A stretch of 8,982 nucleotides of DNA from an uncultured Anaerosacchariphilus sp. (GCA_934373375.1 CAKROP010000064.1:1-8982), one strand, 5' to 3'. Positions 1-6,734 are shown, counted from the stretch's first letter. Notes: a model not told the origin generated them from the letters alone. Made by a program: numbers and translations.

Positions 1-1
1 G

Positions 2-358
2 CTCACTGCCATGCAGGCCAATGGCGACGAGGTTACCCTTCTGGCAGCCCTGATTCAGGCGGAGGCCGGCAATCAGCCCTATGAAGGCCAGGTAGCCGTA
101 GGCGCGGTGGTCATGAACCGTGTGCGCAGCGGCCGCTACAGCAGTATTCTGGCAGCTATTTACGCGCCAGGTCAGTTTGGCGTGGTCAGCAACGGAAGCA
201 TAGGAAGATACTTAAGCAGTCCGAAGGCCAGCTGTCGTCAGGCGGCGCAGGAAGCCATCAACGGTTACACTACGGTGGGAAGCTTTACACATTTCAAGAA
301 CGCGGCTTCTCCGGTCAGCGGCGACCATATCGTAATTGGAAATCACGTATTTTACTAA
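2..358 (+). CDS. SleB-family cell-wall hydrolase, C-terminal part (5' truncated by window edge)
   Basis: The reading frame is open from base 2 to a TAA at 356-358, so only the last 118 residues are visible and the true start lies upstream. The visible part matches the Hydrolase_2/SleB catalytic domain (peptidoglycan lytic transglycosylase or amidase type, as in spore cortex-lytic SleB and CwlJ). The hallmark block LIQAEAGNQPYEGQVAVGAV is present, and its first Glu (residue 21 of the visible part) aligns with the catalytic Glu of the family. It is followed by a VMNRV block, a QFG block, and the typical ending HFKN...IGNHVFY. Family members act on the wall outside the membrane or in the spore cortex, usually with an N-terminal signal peptide and a binding domain that cannot be seen here. 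A strong hairpin follows directly, so the gene probably ends its transcript. Family assignment is firm; whether it serves germination or vegetative wall turnover cannot be decided. Confidence 0.85.
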   Translation, partial: LTAMQANGDEVTLLAALIQAEAGNQPYEGQVAVGAVVMNRVRSGRYSSILAAIYAPGQFGVVSNGSIGRYLSSPKASCRQAAQEAINGYTTVGSFTHFKNAASPVSGDHIVIGNHVFY

Positions 359-379
359 ATGCATAGAAAATGATTTGGC

Positions 380-410
380 AGGGGCCGCCGCGGGAAACGC
401 GGCGGCCCCT
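380..410 (+). terminator. Strong GC-rich hairpin after the SleB-like gene
   Basis: A perfect 13-bp stem pairs 380-392 (AGGGGCCGCCGCG) with 398-410 around a GGAAA loop. It begins 21 bases after the stop codon. The T tract is short (TTT then C), so it is a strong hairpin with a weak U tail. A T-rich stretch 20 bases on (430-435) may help. It separates the hydrolase gene from the NfeD-SPFH unit. Confidence 0.75.
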
Positions 411-436
411 TTCGGAATTCTTAATAATAATTTTTC

Positions 437-465
437 TTGTGTAAAAGGGGAAACTATAGTATGAT
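437..465 (+). promoter_or_regulatory. Probable sigma-A promoter for the NfeD-SPFH unit
   Basis: A -10 hexamer TATGAT (460-465, 5 of 6 to consensus) lies 17 bases after a weak -35 TTGTGT (437-442, 3 of 6). The region is AT-rich, follows a terminator hairpin and precedes the first gene of the next unit by about 70 bases. The spacing and -10 are good and the -35 is poor, so this is a likely but unproven call. Confidence 0.5.
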
Positions 466-477
466 AAGCAATAAGTA

Positions 478-506
478 AACCCCGCAGGAAAGCAGTTTTC
501 GGGGTT
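478..506 (+). other. Short leader hairpin upstream of the NfeD-like gene
   Basis: AACCCCG (478-484) is a perfect inverted match to CGGGGTT (500-506) with a 15-base spacer. It would sit in the 5' leader about 12 bases after the predicted -10 and 17 bases before the ribosome site at 523-529. There is no U tract, so it does not look like a terminator. It might stabilise the transcript end or be chance. Confidence 0.3.
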
Positions 507-538
507 ACAAATCGCAACAGAAAGGGGAGTGCGAAGCG

Positions 539-979
539 ATGGATGCCATGTATTGGCTGATATTACTGATTGTACTGGTTGTGATTGAGATTATTACGCT
601 GGGCCTGACCACCATCTGGTTTGCCGGAGGGGCGCTGGCAGCGTTTGTTCTCGCAATGCTGGACGTCCCGCCTGTGATTCAGTGGGCAGTGTTCTGCGTG
701 GTGTCTCTGGTGCTGCTGTTCGGAACCAGACCCTGGGCGCTCCGGTTTTTCAACAGCCAGAAACAGGAGAAGACCAATGTGGACAGCCTGATTGGAAAAA
801 CCGCTGTGGTGACGGCTGAAATTCACAATCTGGAAGGGCGTGGAGAGGTTCTTGTAAATGGCCGCACCTGGACGGCGCGGGCAGAAAATGATTCCGAAGT
901 TATTTCCGGGGGTGCCCATGTGGAAATCATAGCCGTAGAGGGCGTGAAGCTGATTGTGAGAAAGAAGAAGGAGGGCTGA
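539..979 (+). CDS. NfeD-like membrane protein (short form)
   Basis: A 146-residue protein with three hydrophobic segments (about 4-22, 26-42 and 46-63) followed by a soluble C-terminal part (about 80-142) that has the look of the NfeD OB-fold: LIGKTAVVTAEI, then a Gly-rich turn, GEVLVNGRTWTAR, and VEIIAVEGVKLIV. This is the short NfeD form without the N-terminal ClpP-like protease domain. NfeD proteins work in the membrane next to SPFH/stomatin proteins, thought to help build or maintain lipid microdomains; the exact biochemical role is not settled. The next gene, two bases after the stop, encodes exactly such an SPFH partner. The start at 539 is favoured by AGGGGAG (523-529), nine bases upstream; another in-frame ATG at 548 is possible but less well placed. 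Confidence 0.85.
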   Translation: MDAMYWLILLIVLVVIEIITLGLTTIWFAGGALAAFVLAMLDVPPVIQWAVFCVVSLVLLFGTRPWALRFFNSQKQEKTNVDSLIGKTAVVTAEIHNLEGRGEVLVNGRTWTARAENDSEVISGGAHVEIIAVEGVKLIVRKKKEG

Positions 980-981
980 TT

Positions 982-1917
982 ATGCCGAATTTTGTAGGAA
1001 CTATTTTAGTACTGGTACTTGTATTATTTATTCTGATGATCCTTGCTTCCTGCATCAAGATTGTTCCCCAGGCGCAGGCGCTGGTTATCGAACGTCTGGG
1101 CGCGTACATGGGAACCTGGGGTGTGGGAATTCATTTCAAGGCGCCGTTCATTGACCGTGTGGCGAAGCGCGTGACCTTAAAGGAGCAGGTAGTAGACTTT
1201 GCTCCCCAGCCCGTTATCACCAAGGATAACGTAACCATGCGGATCGACACCGTCGTATTTTTCCAGATTACCGACCCGAAGCTGTTCGCCTACGGCGTGG
1301 AGAATCCGATTATGGCCATCGAGAATCTGACAGCGACAACACTTCGTAACATCATCGGTGACCTGGAGCTGGATCAGACCCTGACGTCCCGCGAGGTTAT
1401 CAATACCAAGATGCGCGCGTCTCTGGACATCGCCACAGACCCCTGGGGCATCAAGGTAAACCGTGTAGAGCTTAAGAACATTATCCCGCCGGCTGCTATC
1501 CAGGACGCTATGGAGAAGCAGATGAAGGCAGAGCGTGAGCGCCGTGAGGCGATCCTTCGCGCTGAAGGTGAGAAAAAGTCTACTATCCTGGTAGCGGAAG
1601 GACAGAAGGAATCCGCAATTCTGGATGCAGAGGCAGAGAAGCAGGCGGCCATCCTTCGGGCAGAGGCGAAGAAGGAAGCGACCATCCGTGAGGCGGAAGG
1701 TCAGGCGCAGGCTATCCTGAAGGTACAGCAGGCGAACGCGGACGGCCTGAAGATGCTCAAAGAGGCATCCGCAGACAGCGCGGTACTGCAGCTGAAGAGC
1801 CTGGAGGCATTTGCCAAGGCGGCAGACGGCCAGGCTACCAAGATTATCATCCCGTCCGATATTCAGGGACTGGCCGGTATGGTGAAGGCTGTGGCAGAGG
1901 TAGCAAAGGAAAACTGA
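982..1917 (+). CDS. SPFH/band-7 membrane scaffold protein (stomatin/QmcA-like)
   Basis: A 311-residue protein with one N-terminal membrane anchor (about 5-24) and an SPFH domain (about 27-185) including VPQAQALVIERLGAY, GIHFKAPFIDRV, a VTKDNVT-like block (VITKDNVTMRIDTVVFFQITDP) and RNIIGDLELDQTLTSRE, all typical of stomatin/QmcA. From 190 to 244 come five tandem 11-residue repeats of the AILRAEGEKKS type, a right-handed coiled coil that drives oligomer formation in this family, then an Ala-rich tail with a hydrophobic IIIPSDIQGLAGM block. Such proteins form large membrane rings or scaffolds with NfeD partners. GGAGG at 970-974 is seven bases before the ATG and lies inside the end of the NfeD gene, so the pair is co-transcribed and probably co-translated. 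Close to E. coli QmcA in layout, but I give no symbol because naming in Clostridia is inconsistent. Confidence 0.92.
   Translation: MPNFVGTILVLVLVLFILMILASCIKIVPQAQALVIERLGAYMGTWGVGIHFKAPFIDRVAKRVTLKEQVVDFAPQPVITKDNVTMRIDTVVFFQITDPKLFAYGVENPIMAIENLTATTLRNIIGDLELDQTLTSREVINTKMRASLDIATDPWGIKVNRVELKNIIPPAAIQDAMEKQMKAERERREAILRAEGEKKSTILVAEGQKESAILDAEAEKQAAILRAEAKKEATIREAEGQAQAILKVQQANADGLKMLKEASADSAVLQLKSLEAFAKAADGQATKIIIPSDIQGLAGMVKAVAEVAKEN
1549..1713 (+). repeat. Five tandem 33-bp units encoding hendecad coiled-coil repeats
   Basis: Residues 190-244 of the SPFH protein split exactly into five 11-residue units: AILRAEGEKKS, TILVAEGQKES, AILDAEAEKQA, AILRAEAKKEA and TIREAEGQAQA. The common pattern is (A/T)-I-L-x-A-E-(G/A)-x-K-x-(S/A). 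The period is conserved at the protein level; the DNA copies have drifted, so this is an old structural repeat under selection rather than a recent duplication. Confidence 0.85.
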
Positions 1918-1934
1918 TTTTTACGAAGAATAAA

Positions 1935-1968
1935 AGGCTGCGGTCCGAATATTTTGGGCCAGCAGCCT
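1935..1968 (+). terminator. Hairpin after the SPFH gene, probable terminator
   Basis: AGGCTGC (1935-1941) pairs with GCAGCCT (1962-1968). Inside it GGTCC (1942-1946) pairs with GGGCC (1956-1960) with one G-U pair and a bulged A at 1961, leaving a 9-base AT-rich loop. The stem starts 17 bases after the SPFH stop. No clear T run follows (GATTGTTACTG), so termination may be partial or the hairpin may be a 3' end stabiliser. Confidence 0.5.
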
Positions 1969-1973
1969 GATTG

Positions 1974-2027
1974 TTACTGTTCACTTTGTTCACAGGAACT
2001 TCTCGGAATAGTGAATGTGAACAGTAA
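1974..2027 (+). promoter_or_regulatory. Long inverted repeat upstream of argF, candidate operator or leader fold
   Basis: TTACTGTTCAC (1974-1984) is a perfect 11-bp inverted match to GTGAACAGTAA (2017-2027). Nested inside is a second pair, TTCAC (1989-1993) with GTGAA (2011-2015), so each arm holds two TTCAC/GTGAA units. The element ends 25 bases before the argF ribosome site. It could be a DNA operator with paired half-sites or an RNA stem. A -10-like TAAAAT (2025-2030) overlaps the right arm, but I find no good -35 at 16-18 bases. It resembles the Gram-positive BirA box (TTGTTAAC, about 15 bases, GTTAACAA) only partly, and it is not a good ArgR/AhrC box. Confidence 0.45.
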
Positions 2028-2066
2028 AATAAGTATGAATACAGACGTTGGTGGAGGACAAAAGAA

Positions 2067-3056
2067 ATGGATTTAAAAGGACGCGATTTTCTGACATTGA
2101 AGGATTTTACTCCGGAGGAGATTGAGTATCTGGTGGATTTGGCGGCCAGCCTGAAGACCCGCAAGAAGGCCGGTATTGTAGAGCGCGATATGCGCGGCAA
2201 AAACGTGGCGCTGATTTTCGAGAAGACCAGCACCCGTACCCGCTGTGCCTTTGAAGTGGCGGCTCACGATATGGGCATGGGAACCACCTATCTGGATCCG
2301 TCAGGTTCTCAGATTGGCAAGAAAGAAAGCATCGCGGATACCGCGCGGGTCTTAAGCCGCATGTTTGACGGCATCGAGTACCGCGGTTTCGGACAGGAGA
2401 TCGTAGAGGAGCTGGCGAAATACTCTGACGTACCGGTATGGAACGGCCTGACCAACGAATATCATCCCACACAGATGCTGGCAACCCTGTTGACAGTCAA
2501 GGAGCATCTGGGCCATCTGAAGGGCGTAAAGCTGGTATATATGGGAGATGCCCGCTACAATATGGGCAATTCCCTGATGATCGCCTGTGCAAAGATGGGT
2601 ATGCACTTTACCGCCTGCGCGCCGAAGAATTATTTCCCGAATGCGGAGCTGGTAGCTTACTGTGAAGGCGTGGCAAAAGAGACCGGAGCGACCATTACCC
2701 TGACCGAGGACGTTATGAGCGGTACAAAGGGCGCTGACGTCATTTATACCGATGTATGGGTATCCATGGGAGAACCCGACGAGGTATGGGAGAGCCGCAT
2801 CCGCGAGCTGATGCCTTATCAGGTCAATAAAAAGGTCATGGACAATGCGGGAGCTCAGGCTATCTTCACTCATTGCCTGCCGGCGTTCCACGATCTGAAG
2901 ACAAAGATCGGCAAGCAGATTCAGGAGAAATTCGGCATCACAGAGATGGAGTGTACCGACGAGGTATTCGAGTCCGCCCAGTCCGTAGTCTTTGACGAGG
3001 CGGAGAACCGTATGCACACCATCAAGGCGGTTATGGCAGCTACACTGGGGGCTTAA
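2067..3056 (+). CDS. argF: Ornithine carbamoyltransferase
   Basis: The enzyme joins carbamoyl phosphate and ornithine to give citrulline in cytosolic arginine synthesis. The protein is 329 residues, full length for the family, and has all the expected motifs: [16 protein letters not shown] with the carbamoyl-phosphate loop STRTR (55-59), HPTQ (133-136), the ornithine loop D229...SMG (233-235), and HCLP with Cys270 at the active site (269-272). It resembles the E. coli ArgI/ArgF type throughout its N-terminal half. GGAGG (2053-2057) lies nine bases before the ATG. The catabolic homologue ArcB has nearly the same sequence; no arcA or arcC is seen nearby, which favours the biosynthetic role, but the window cannot exclude ArcB. 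Arginine codons are almost all CGC/CGT (1 CGG in 13), as in a well-expressed gene. It heads a close-packed run of genes. Confidence 0.95.
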   Translation: MDLKGRDFLTLKDFTPEEIEYLVDLAASLKTRKKAGIVERDMRGKNVALIFEKTSTRTRCAFEVAAHDMGMGTTYLDPSGSQIGKKESIADTARVLSRMFDGIEYRGFGQEIVEELAKYSDVPVWNGLTNEYHPTQMLATLLTVKEHLGHLKGVKLVYMGDARYNMGNSLMIACAKMGMHFTACAPKNYFPNAELVAYCEGVAKETGATITLTEDVMSGTKGADVIYTDVWVSMGEPDEVWESRIRELMPYQVNKKVMDNAGAQAIFTHCLPAFHDLKTKIGKQIQEKFGITEMECTDEVFESAQSVVFDEAENRMHTIKAVMAATLGA

Positions 3057-3058
3057 GC

Positions 3059-3343
3059 ATGAAAAAAGCAAGCCATGTGAGCAGGGACCCCTATTATTAC
3101 TGGAAAATGATTTCCATGGTCCTGGCCTGTGCGGTGCTGATTCTGGCTATCCTGATTTTATTTGGCAGTAAGGGGGGAATGCTGATTCCCCTCGCCTTTC
3201 TGTTGGGAGCAGTTATGTCGGCGGTGACGGGCATTATGGAACTGGCAAAAAATAAAAAGGTGACCGGCTACATCTGCTCGATTTTCGCGGGGCTGATGGC
3301 CGTGGCACTGATATTCAATATCATCTGGATGTGGTTTTTATGA
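3059..3343 (+). CDS. Small three-TM membrane protein of unknown function
   Basis: A 94-residue protein with a short basic, Tyr-rich N-terminus (MKKASHVSRDPYYYWK) and three hydrophobic segments at about 17-35, 41-61 and 69-93, with charged KNKK in the loop between the second and third. I do not recognise a family with a known function. The start is two bases after the argF stop, with a G-rich GGGGG (3047-3051) seven bases upstream inside the argF end, so it probably depends on translation from argF. Its TGA overlaps the birA start in an ATGA. The packing shows it is a real gene in this operon. No catalytic or binding motif is visible; a role linked to envelope or transport is only a guess. Confidence 0.75.
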   Translation: MKKASHVSRDPYYYWKMISMVLACAVLILAILILFGSKGGMLIPLAFLLGAVMSAVTGIMELAKNKKVTGYICSIFAGLMAVALIFNIIWMWFL

Positions 3344-4323
3344 TAAAGGACGAGGTTCTGGCTGCGCTTCGGGAGAGAGGCGGCTATGTATCCGGGCAGG
3401 AGCTGTGCGACCGGTTTTCCGTGTCCCGGACTGCCATCTGGAAGGCAGTCAGCAAATTAAAAGAAGAGGGCTATGAGATTGACAGTGTGCCGAACCGGGG
3501 GTACTGTCTTCTGACGTCGCCGGATGCCATGACCGAGGCGGAGATTCGCAGTTATCTCCATACGGAGAAGATGGGGAAGAGCCTGGTTTGCTTCGCAGAT
3601 ACGGATTCCACGAATATTCAGGCGAAGCTGCTGGCAGAGCAGAATGCGCCCGACGGGACATTGGTCTGCTCAGATCAGCAGACGAAGGGTCGGGGTCGCC
3701 GGGGACGTGCCTGGGATTCCCCGCCGGGAGAGGCCATCTATATGAGCCTTTTACTGCGGCCGGATATCCATCCGGAGCATGCGTCCATGCTGACGCTGGT
3801 TATGGGTATGGCGGTGGCGGATGCCATCAATGAGCTGATGGGCGGCGAATCAGCCGGGATTAAATGGCCCAACGATGTGGTGCTGAAAGGCAAAAAGGTC
3901 TCCGGAACCCTGACGGAAATGAGCACGGAGATGGACTGCATCCATTACGTAGTCATCGGTACGGGCATCAATGTGAACACCCAGAAATTTCCAAAAGAAC
4001 TGGATCAGGCGACGTCTCTGAGACTGGCAGCGGGTCACAGCTTTCGACGTGCGGAGCTGATCGCCCTTTGTATGAAATATTTTGAAAAATATTACGCGCT
4101 TTTTGAGCGGACGGAGGACCTGAGCCTTCTGATTGACGAATATAACCGGCTGCTGGTCAACCGGAACCGGGAAGTGCGGGTGCTGGAACCGGGCAATGAA
4201 TATACGGGACTGGCTCTGGGCATAAACAACCAGGGCGAGCTTCTGGTGCGCCGGGAGAACGGCCGGGTGGATGAGATCTACGCTGGCGAGGTATCAGTGC
4301 GCGGCGTGTACGGGTATGTATAA
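3340..4323 (+). CDS. birA: Bifunctional biotin-[acetyl-CoA-carboxylase] ligase / biotin repressor
   Basis: The enzyme makes biotinyl-5'-AMP and attaches biotin to carboxylase carrier proteins; the long form also represses biotin genes. The 327-residue protein has an N-terminal winged helix (about 4-58, with SGQELCDRFSVSRTAIWKAV), the biotin-AMP loop KGRGRRGRAW (116-125), the core KWPNDV (175-180) followed by KGKKVSGTL (183-191) and GTGINVN (207-213), and a C-terminal SH3-like part ending YAGEVSVRG (314-322). All key elements are present. I chose ATG 3340, which overlaps the preceding TGA as ATGA; an in-frame GTG at 3331 would add three residues but lacks a better ribosome site. Arginine codons are mostly CGG (14 of 23), unlike argF. 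No clear BirA box is seen next to it; see the dyad before argF. Confidence 0.93.
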   Translation: MIKDEVLAALRERGGYVSGQELCDRFSVSRTAIWKAVSKLKEEGYEIDSVPNRGYCLLTSPDAMTEAEIRSYLHTEKMGKSLVCFADTDSTNIQAKLLAEQNAPDGTLVCSDQQTKGRGRRGRAWDSPPGEAIYMSLLLRPDIHPEHASMLTLVMGMAVADAINELMGGESAGIKWPNDVVLKGKKVSGTLTEMSTEMDCIHYVVIGTGINVNTQKFPKELDQATSLRLAAGHSFRRAELIALCMKYFEKYYALFERTEDLSLLIDEYNRLLVNRNREVRVLEPGNEYTGLALGINNQGELLVRRENGRVDEIYAGEVSVRGVYGYV

Positions 4324-4336
4324 AATGGGAGAAAAT

Positions 4337-4675
4337 ATGGAACAGGAAAATACAGTCCTCTGCGGAGCCAATTCCTACGAGGAAAAATACTTTTTTAACG
4401 AGCAATTTGCGGCGTTGCCTGCGGCCATCAAGGACGAGCTGAAAATCATGTGCGTGCTCTTTGTAAATCAGGTGGGCGGCATCCTGCTTCTGGAATTCGA
4501 TCCGGACGGCACGCTGGTCTTCCGGGTATCCAGCCATGAGGACGATTTCTTCTTCGATGAGATCGGAAGCAGCCTGCAGATCAAGGAACTGCGGAGAGAC
4601 AAGGAAGAGCTTCTGGCTTCTCTGGAAATGTTTTACCGCGTATTCTTTCTAAATGAGGAGACAGAACATGCATAA
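4337..4675 (+). CDS. Small acidic soluble protein of unknown function
   Basis: A 112-residue protein with no membrane segment, rich in Glu, Asp and Phe, with blocks KIMCVLFVNQVGGILLLEF, DGTLVFRVSSHEDDFFFDEIGS and a C-terminal helix LRRDKEELLASLEMFYRVFFL. I do not recognise a function; it may belong to a Lachnospiraceae family of unknown function. The strand-like centre (about 36-66) and the helical end (82-106) suggest one small alpha/beta domain. ATG 4337 is chosen because GGGAG (4327-4331) lies five bases upstream; ATG 4325 has no ribosome site, and earlier in-frame ATGs lie inside birA. It starts 13 bases after birA, and its last eight bases overlap the lgt start, which ties its expression to lgt. 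Confidence 0.75.
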   Translation: MEQENTVLCGANSYEEKYFFNEQFAALPAAIKDELKIMCVLFVNQVGGILLLEFDPDGTLVFRVSSHEDDFFFDEIGSSLQIKELRRDKEELLASLEMFYRVFFLNEETEHA

Positions 4676-5459
4676 TGAACTTTTGAAAATCGGACCGTTC
4701 ACGGTGTATGGCTACGGACTGATGATTGCCATCGGTATTTTCTCAGCCTACTGCCTGGCGGAATACCGGGCACGGAAAATAGGCCTTAACGACGAGAGAG
4801 TCTTCGGCATGACCATCTGGGCGGTCATCGGCGGCATCCTGGGCGGTAAGATTTTGTATTATATTACGATTTTACCTCAGATTGTCGCGGATCCGAGCCT
4901 TTTATACCGGGATTTGCTGGAGGGATTTGTGATTTACGGCGCGCTCATCGGCGGCTTTATCGGCATCGTGCTTTACTGCCATATCTGGAAAATGAATCTG
5001 CTGTCGTATCTGGATCTGGCGCTGCCTTCCGTGGCACTGGCCCAGGGATTTGGCCGCATCGGCTGCCTGCTGGCAGGCTGCTGCTACGGGCGGGAGACAG
5101 ACAGCGCGTTCGCGATTACCTTCCACAATTCCGCTTATGCCCCCAACGGTGTGCCGTTGATCCCGGCCCAGATTATTTCCAGCGGGCTGGATTTTCTTCA
5201 TTTTTTCATCTTACTCTACTTTGTAAAAAAATGGAAGAAGTATGACGGACAGGTGACGGGACTCTTTTTTATGCTTTACAGCGCCGGTCGTTTTGTGCTG
5301 GAGTATTTCCGGGGCGATCTGGAGAGGGGAAGCGTGGGCATACTGTCCACGTCCCAGTTTATTGCCATATTTATGTTTGTGTTTGGAGCGGTCTTTTTCT
5401 TTGTCTTAAGCAAAAAGAAAGCGGCTGTGCCCGCTGAGGTGAAAAAGCAGGATGAGTAA
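4668..5459 (+). CDS. lgt: Prolipoprotein diacylglyceryl transferase, clostridial variant
   Basis: Lgt moves diacylglycerol from phosphatidylglycerol to the lipobox Cys of prolipoproteins in the cytoplasmic membrane. The 263-residue protein has about seven hydrophobic segments and the family layout: IGPFTVYGYGLMIAIG near the start, GGKILYY (59-65), VIYGALIGG (88-96), the signature GRIGCLLAGCCYGR (129-142), and GRFVLEYFRGD (207-217). Arg130 and the Arg residues of the last block match the essential arginines of E. coli Lgt. However, positions equal to E. coli His103, Asn146 and Glu151 appear as Tyr90, Cys133 and Cys138. The start at 4668 is supported by GAGGAG (4655-4660) seven bases upstream; ATG 4653 would overlap that site. 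The gene overlaps its two neighbours by eight bases each. Confidence 0.9.
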   Translation: MHNELLKIGPFTVYGYGLMIAIGIFSAYCLAEYRARKIGLNDERVFGMTIWAVIGGILGGKILYYITILPQIVADPSLLYRDLLEGFVIYGALIGGFIGIVLYCHIWKMNLLSYLDLALPSVALAQGFGRIGCLLAGCCYGRETDSAFAITFHNSAYAPNGVPLIPAQIISSGLDFLHFFILLYFVKKWKKYDGQVTGLFFMLYSAGRFVLEYFRGDLERGSVGILSTSQFIAIFMFVFGAVFFFVLSKKKAAVPAEVKKQDE

Positions 5460-5724
5460 AAGTGAGAAGCGTGCCCAGACCTTCCTGTATATTGGTGTGC
5501 TGCTGGCACTGATTGCGGCGGACTGGCACTGGTATCTGGGTGAATTTGCAGGCGAGAGCTTTGTGACGGGACTGCCGTTTATGAAGGCAGTGTACGTGCT
5601 GTGGATAGGCGCTATTATCATCTGTCTGGCGGCCAGCGGCGTATTTTTCTGGAAGCTTCGGAAGCAGGAGGCGGCCTATACCCGCAAAAATAAGCGCGGG
5701 CACGAGAAAAAGCGCCGGGCGTAA
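5452..5724 (+). CDS. Small two-TM membrane protein with basic tail, unknown function
   Basis: A 90-residue protein with hydrophobic segments at about 11-28 and 45-67, an outward or inward loop with Trp and acidic residues (DWHWYLGEFAGES), and a very basic C-terminal tail (69-90, ending RGHEKKRRA with about 11 Lys/Arg). By the positive-inside rule the basic N-terminus and the tail should both face the cytoplasm, giving a hairpin. No known family is recognised. The ATG overlaps the end of lgt by eight bases, and GAGGTG (5436-5441) lies ten bases upstream, so translation is coupled to lgt. It is the last gene of the packed run. Confidence 0.7.
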   Translation: MSKSEKRAQTFLYIGVLLALIAADWHWYLGEFAGESFVTGLPFMKAVYVLWIGAIIICLAASGVFFWKLRKQEAAYTRKNKRGHEKKRRA

Positions 5725-5774
5725 GACAGAAGCCCGTCGGGCAGGATTTTATTTTATAAAAAGGAAATTTTTTC

Positions 5775-6734
5775 ATGGGAAAGCTAAAGATAGGAAGCGT
5801 GGAGCTTCCGAATCCGGTGATACTGGCGCCGATGGCAGGGGTAAGCGACCTGCCTTTTCGTCTGTTATGCCGGGAACAGGGCGCGGGACTGGTGTGCATG
5901 GAAATGGTCAGCGCCAAGGCCATCGCCTATCACAATCGCAACACCGAAAAGCTGATGGAAATCAATGACCGGGAGCATCCGGTGTCCTTACAGCTCTTCG
6001 GTTCCGATCCGGATCTGATGGCGGAGATTGCCGCACAGATTGAGGACAAGCCTTTCGACATTCTGGACATCAATATGGGCTGTCCGGTACCGAAAATCGT
6101 GGGTAACGGAGAGGGATCGGCTCTGATGAAAAACCCGAAGCTTATCGGGGAGATTATCACGAAGGTGTCCCGGGCGATCAAAAAGCCCCTGACCGTGAAA
6201 TTCCGGAAGGGTTTCGACGACGATCATGTGAATGCGGTGGAGATCGCGAAGATCGCCGAGGCTTGCGGCGCGGCGGCTGTGGCGGTTCATGGCCGAACCC
6301 GGGAGCAATTCTACTCGGGAACGGCGGACTGGGAGATTATCCGGCAGGTGAAAGAGGCCGTATCCATTCCCGTTATCGGAAATGGGGATGTGGACAGCCC
6401 GGAGAAAGCAAAGGCACTGCTTGATAGCACCGGCTGCGATGGCGTCATGATTGGCCGGGCTGCCAGAGGCAATCCATGGCTGTTTCATCGTGTGGCGGAG
6501 TATCTGGAGACCGGAAAGCTCCTGGACAAGCCATCCAGGGAAGAGATCAAAGCCATGATGCTCCGCCACGCGCGGATGCAGGTAGCATGCAAGGGCGATT
6601 ACACGGGCATTCGGGAGATGCGGAAACACATTTCCTGGTACACTACAGGACTGCCCGGTTCCGCAAAGCTCAGGGGAAAGATTAACAGCGTAGAGAGTCT
6701 TCAGGAGATGGAAGCGCTTTTGCAGGAAATGTAA
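5775..6734 (+). CDS. dus: tRNA-dihydrouridine synthase, DusB-like
   Basis: An FMN enzyme that reduces uridines in tRNA to dihydrouridine using NADPH, in the cytosol. The 319-residue protein is full length: an N-terminal TIM barrel with [11 protein letters not shown] (19-29), SLQLFGSDP (71-79), the catalytic Cys103 in [16 protein letters not shown] with Lys142, [11 protein letters not shown] (172-182), GNGDV (202-206) and the phosphate-binding [11 protein letters not shown] (227-237), then a helical tRNA-binding domain (about 245-319). The motifs fit the DusB/bacterial NifR3-like group better than DusA or DusC. AAGGAA (5761-5766) lies eight bases before the ATG. A 50-base gap separates it from the previous gene, without a clear terminator or promoter, so read-through from the upstream run is likely. 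Confidence 0.93.
   Translation: MGKLKIGSVELPNPVILAPMAGVSDLPFRLLCREQGAGLVCMEMVSAKAIAYHNRNTEKLMEINDREHPVSLQLFGSDPDLMAEIAAQIEDKPFDILDINMGCPVPKIVGNGEGSALMKNPKLIGEIITKVSRAIKKPLTVKFRKGFDDDHVNAVEIAKIAEACGAAAVAVHGRTREQFYSGTADWEIIRQVKEAVSIPVIGNGDVDSPEKAKALLDSTGCDGVMIGRAARGNPWLFHRVAEYLETGKLLDKPSREEIKAMMLRHARMQVACKGDYTGIREMRKHISWYTTGLPGSAKLRGKINSVESLQEMEALLQEM

Noticed and set aside
2033..2042. GTATGAATAC as an ArgR/AhrC box before argF
   Set aside because: It matches only one half (TGAAT) of the ARG box consensus and no second half lies at the right distance.
2352..3071. A 239-codon open frame on the - strand opposite argF
   Set aside because: It is a shadow of argF, which has every catalytic motif; no ribosome site or promoter supports the reverse frame.
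3331..3339. GTG at 3331 as birA start
   Set aside because: The ATG at 3340 overlaps the previous stop as ATGA, a common coupled start, and the extra three residues add nothing to the winged-helix domain.
5716..5742. CGGGC / GCCCG / CGGGC segments after the two-TM gene, possible terminator
   Set aside because: The possible stems are only 4-5 bp and compete with each other. The nearby T-rich stretch does not follow either stem directly, so termination is doubtful.
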